Origin: JBGAHD01 sp044226395
GTDB lineage: Bacteria; Pseudomonadota; Gammaproteobacteria; Xanthomonadales; Ahniellaceae
DNA: 64,000 nt
Assembly: GCA_044226395.1 (NCBI GenBank)
Contig: JBGAHD010000001.1
Coordinates: 930,001 to 994,000 of the forward strand
Direction: 5' to 3'
The notes under the pieces were generated by a model. That model was given only the letters and a program-made list of their open reading frames with translations, was not told where the DNA came from and ran no database searches. The position numbers were made by a program, and so were the translations under genes. Below, piece by piece: positions 63,280 to 64,000 of this stretch (position 1 is the stretch's first letter; each line of letters opens with the position of its first letter).

Positions 63280-64000
63280 GTGAACGCAATTACAAAGCAA
63301 GTGGTGGTGGTCGCTCATGCCGATCGCGCGCGCCGGGAGCGCGTGCGTTCGGCCCTGATGCACCCGGGCGCGCGCGTGAACGTGATGACCTCGGATTCGC
63401 CGCGAGCGGCGCTGGACATCGTCGATCAGCACGAAGTGCAGGCGGTGTTCTGCGACCTGGAATCGCGGCTGGAATCCGGTGTGTCCATGCTCGCGCACCT
63501 GGAGAACGAACATCCGCGCGTGGCGCGGCTCGCGGTCTCGCGCCATCCCGACATGGATCGCGCCTCGCCCGACGGCCTGCACGCGCAGCAGATCCTCGGC
63601 ACCGACGACAGTTCCGATGAGTTGCGTCACGCCCTCGAGCGCGTGCTGCGACTCAATGCTTGCCTGCACAGCGATCGCGTGCAGGCGATCGTGGGCGAGA
63701 TCTCGCAGTTGCCTTCGGTGCCGCAGTCCTACCTCGCCCTGGTGCGCGCGGCCAAGGACCCCAGCAGCGGCCTCAACAGCATCGCCTCGATCGTGCAAAG
63801 CGATCCGGCGATGAGCTTGAAGGTGCTGCAACTGGTCAACTCCGCGTTCTTCGGGTTGTCCAAGCGCATCGCCTCGATCGAGCAGGCCGTGGCCTTGCTC
63901 GGCGTGGAAATGCTCAAGGCCCTGGCCATGTCCGCGCAGATCTTCACCGCCTGCGAGATGAAGCCGCAGCCGAAGTTCTCGATCGAGCGCTTTCAGACCT
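63280..64000 (+). CDS. Receiver-HDOD signalling protein (cut by window edge)
   Basis: The first 240 codons are visible, starting at GTG 63280 behind AGGGGGA. An N-terminal receiver-like domain retains the phospho-acceptor Asp (AVFCDLESRLESG) but lacks the usual Lys-Pro near its end (ILGTDDSS). From about residue 132 an HDOD domain begins (VGEISQLPSVPQSYLALV, IVQSDPAMSLKVLQLVNSAFFG, IEQAVALLGVEMLKALAM). HDOD proteins are non-catalytic HD relatives involved in signalling. Last visible gene of the chemotaxis operon. Confidence 0.88.
   Translation, partial: MNAITKQVVVVAHADRARRERVRSALMHPGARVNVMTSDSPRAALDIVDQHEVQAVFCDLESRLESGVSMLAHLENEHPRVARLAVSRHPDMDRASPDGLHAQQILGTDDSSDELRHALERVLRLNACLHSDRVQAIVGEISQLPSVPQSYLALVRAAKDPSSGLNSIASIVQSDPAMSLKVLQLVNSAFFGLSKRIASIEQAVALLGVEMLKALAMSAQIFTACEMKPQPKFSIERFQT

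Overview
This is a GC-rich chromosomal window from a Gram-negative proteobacterium, most likely a gammaproteobacterium of the Xanthomonadales/Lysobacterales type. The evidence is gene content and order: recR-ybaB-dnaX beside the SRP RNA; tig-clpP-clpX-lon-hupB-ppiD; pncC-recA-recX-alaS-csrA; dnaQ-rnhA-methyltransferase facing gloB-mltD; KdkA and a GT9 heptosyltransferase for LPS core; and an IPTL-CTERM-type surface protein. The lineage is an inference from synteny, not from a marker search. Nearly all of the window is chromosomal core. No insertion sequence, prophage, integrase, CRISPR array or plasmid function was seen.

Layout. 0-3.3 kb: recR (cut by the left edge), ybaB and dnaX on the minus strand, facing tRNA-Ser(GGA) and the SRP RNA. 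3.3-8.7 kb: a tightly overlapping minus-strand run kdkA > MBL-fold hydrolase > moaA > moaC > moaD > moaE (LPS Kdo kinase joined to molybdopterin synthesis), a divergent GT9 glycosyltransferase and a DUF6165 gene. 8.8-9.5 kb: tRNA-Ser(CGA) with promoter and terminator, then a HigA-type antitoxin whose toxin seems decayed. 9.5-14 kb: a LysR regulator divergent from an SbtA-like bicarbonate transporter, then an exported catalase-peroxidase. 14-24 kb is the most accessory part: an exported caspase-fold protein, a 1212-residue autotransporter, a PP2C phosphatase facing a membrane Ser/Thr kinase, and a multihaem cytochrome c. 24-29 kb: dnaQ, rnhA, methyltransferase, gloB, mltD, fabI. 29-38 kb: ppiD, tRNA-Asp and tRNA-Val, hupB, lon, clpX, clpP, tig (folding and proteolysis). 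38-39.2 kb: seven tRNA genes in two transcription units. 39.3-47.2 kb: csrA, alaS, recX, recA, pncC, mutS. 47.2-53.9 kb: a SPINDLY-type TPR glycosyltransferase, an S4 RNA-binding protein, an IPTL-CTERM-like repeat protein and htpG. 54.3-64 kb: a plus-strand chemotaxis operon cheA-cheW-orf-mcp-cheY-cheB-cheR-cheX-(pseudo-receiver/CheX-like)-HDOD, continuing off the right edge.

How parts work together. The chemosensory operon has a cytosolic tandem-PAS receptor, a CheA with tandem CheW domains and no clear P2 domain, CheX-type phosphatases instead of CheZ, and HDOD output proteins. No flagellar or pilus gene lies nearby, so its output may not be motility. The candidates I consider most worth follow-up are the pseudo-receiver/CheX fusion with its pentapeptide-repeat linker, the exported caspase beside the autotransporter and Ser/Thr phospho-signalling pair, the pentahaem cytochrome, the hairpin that covers the katG ribosome-binding site, and the hupB leader with two hairpins carrying the same loop and joined downstream to two tRNAs.
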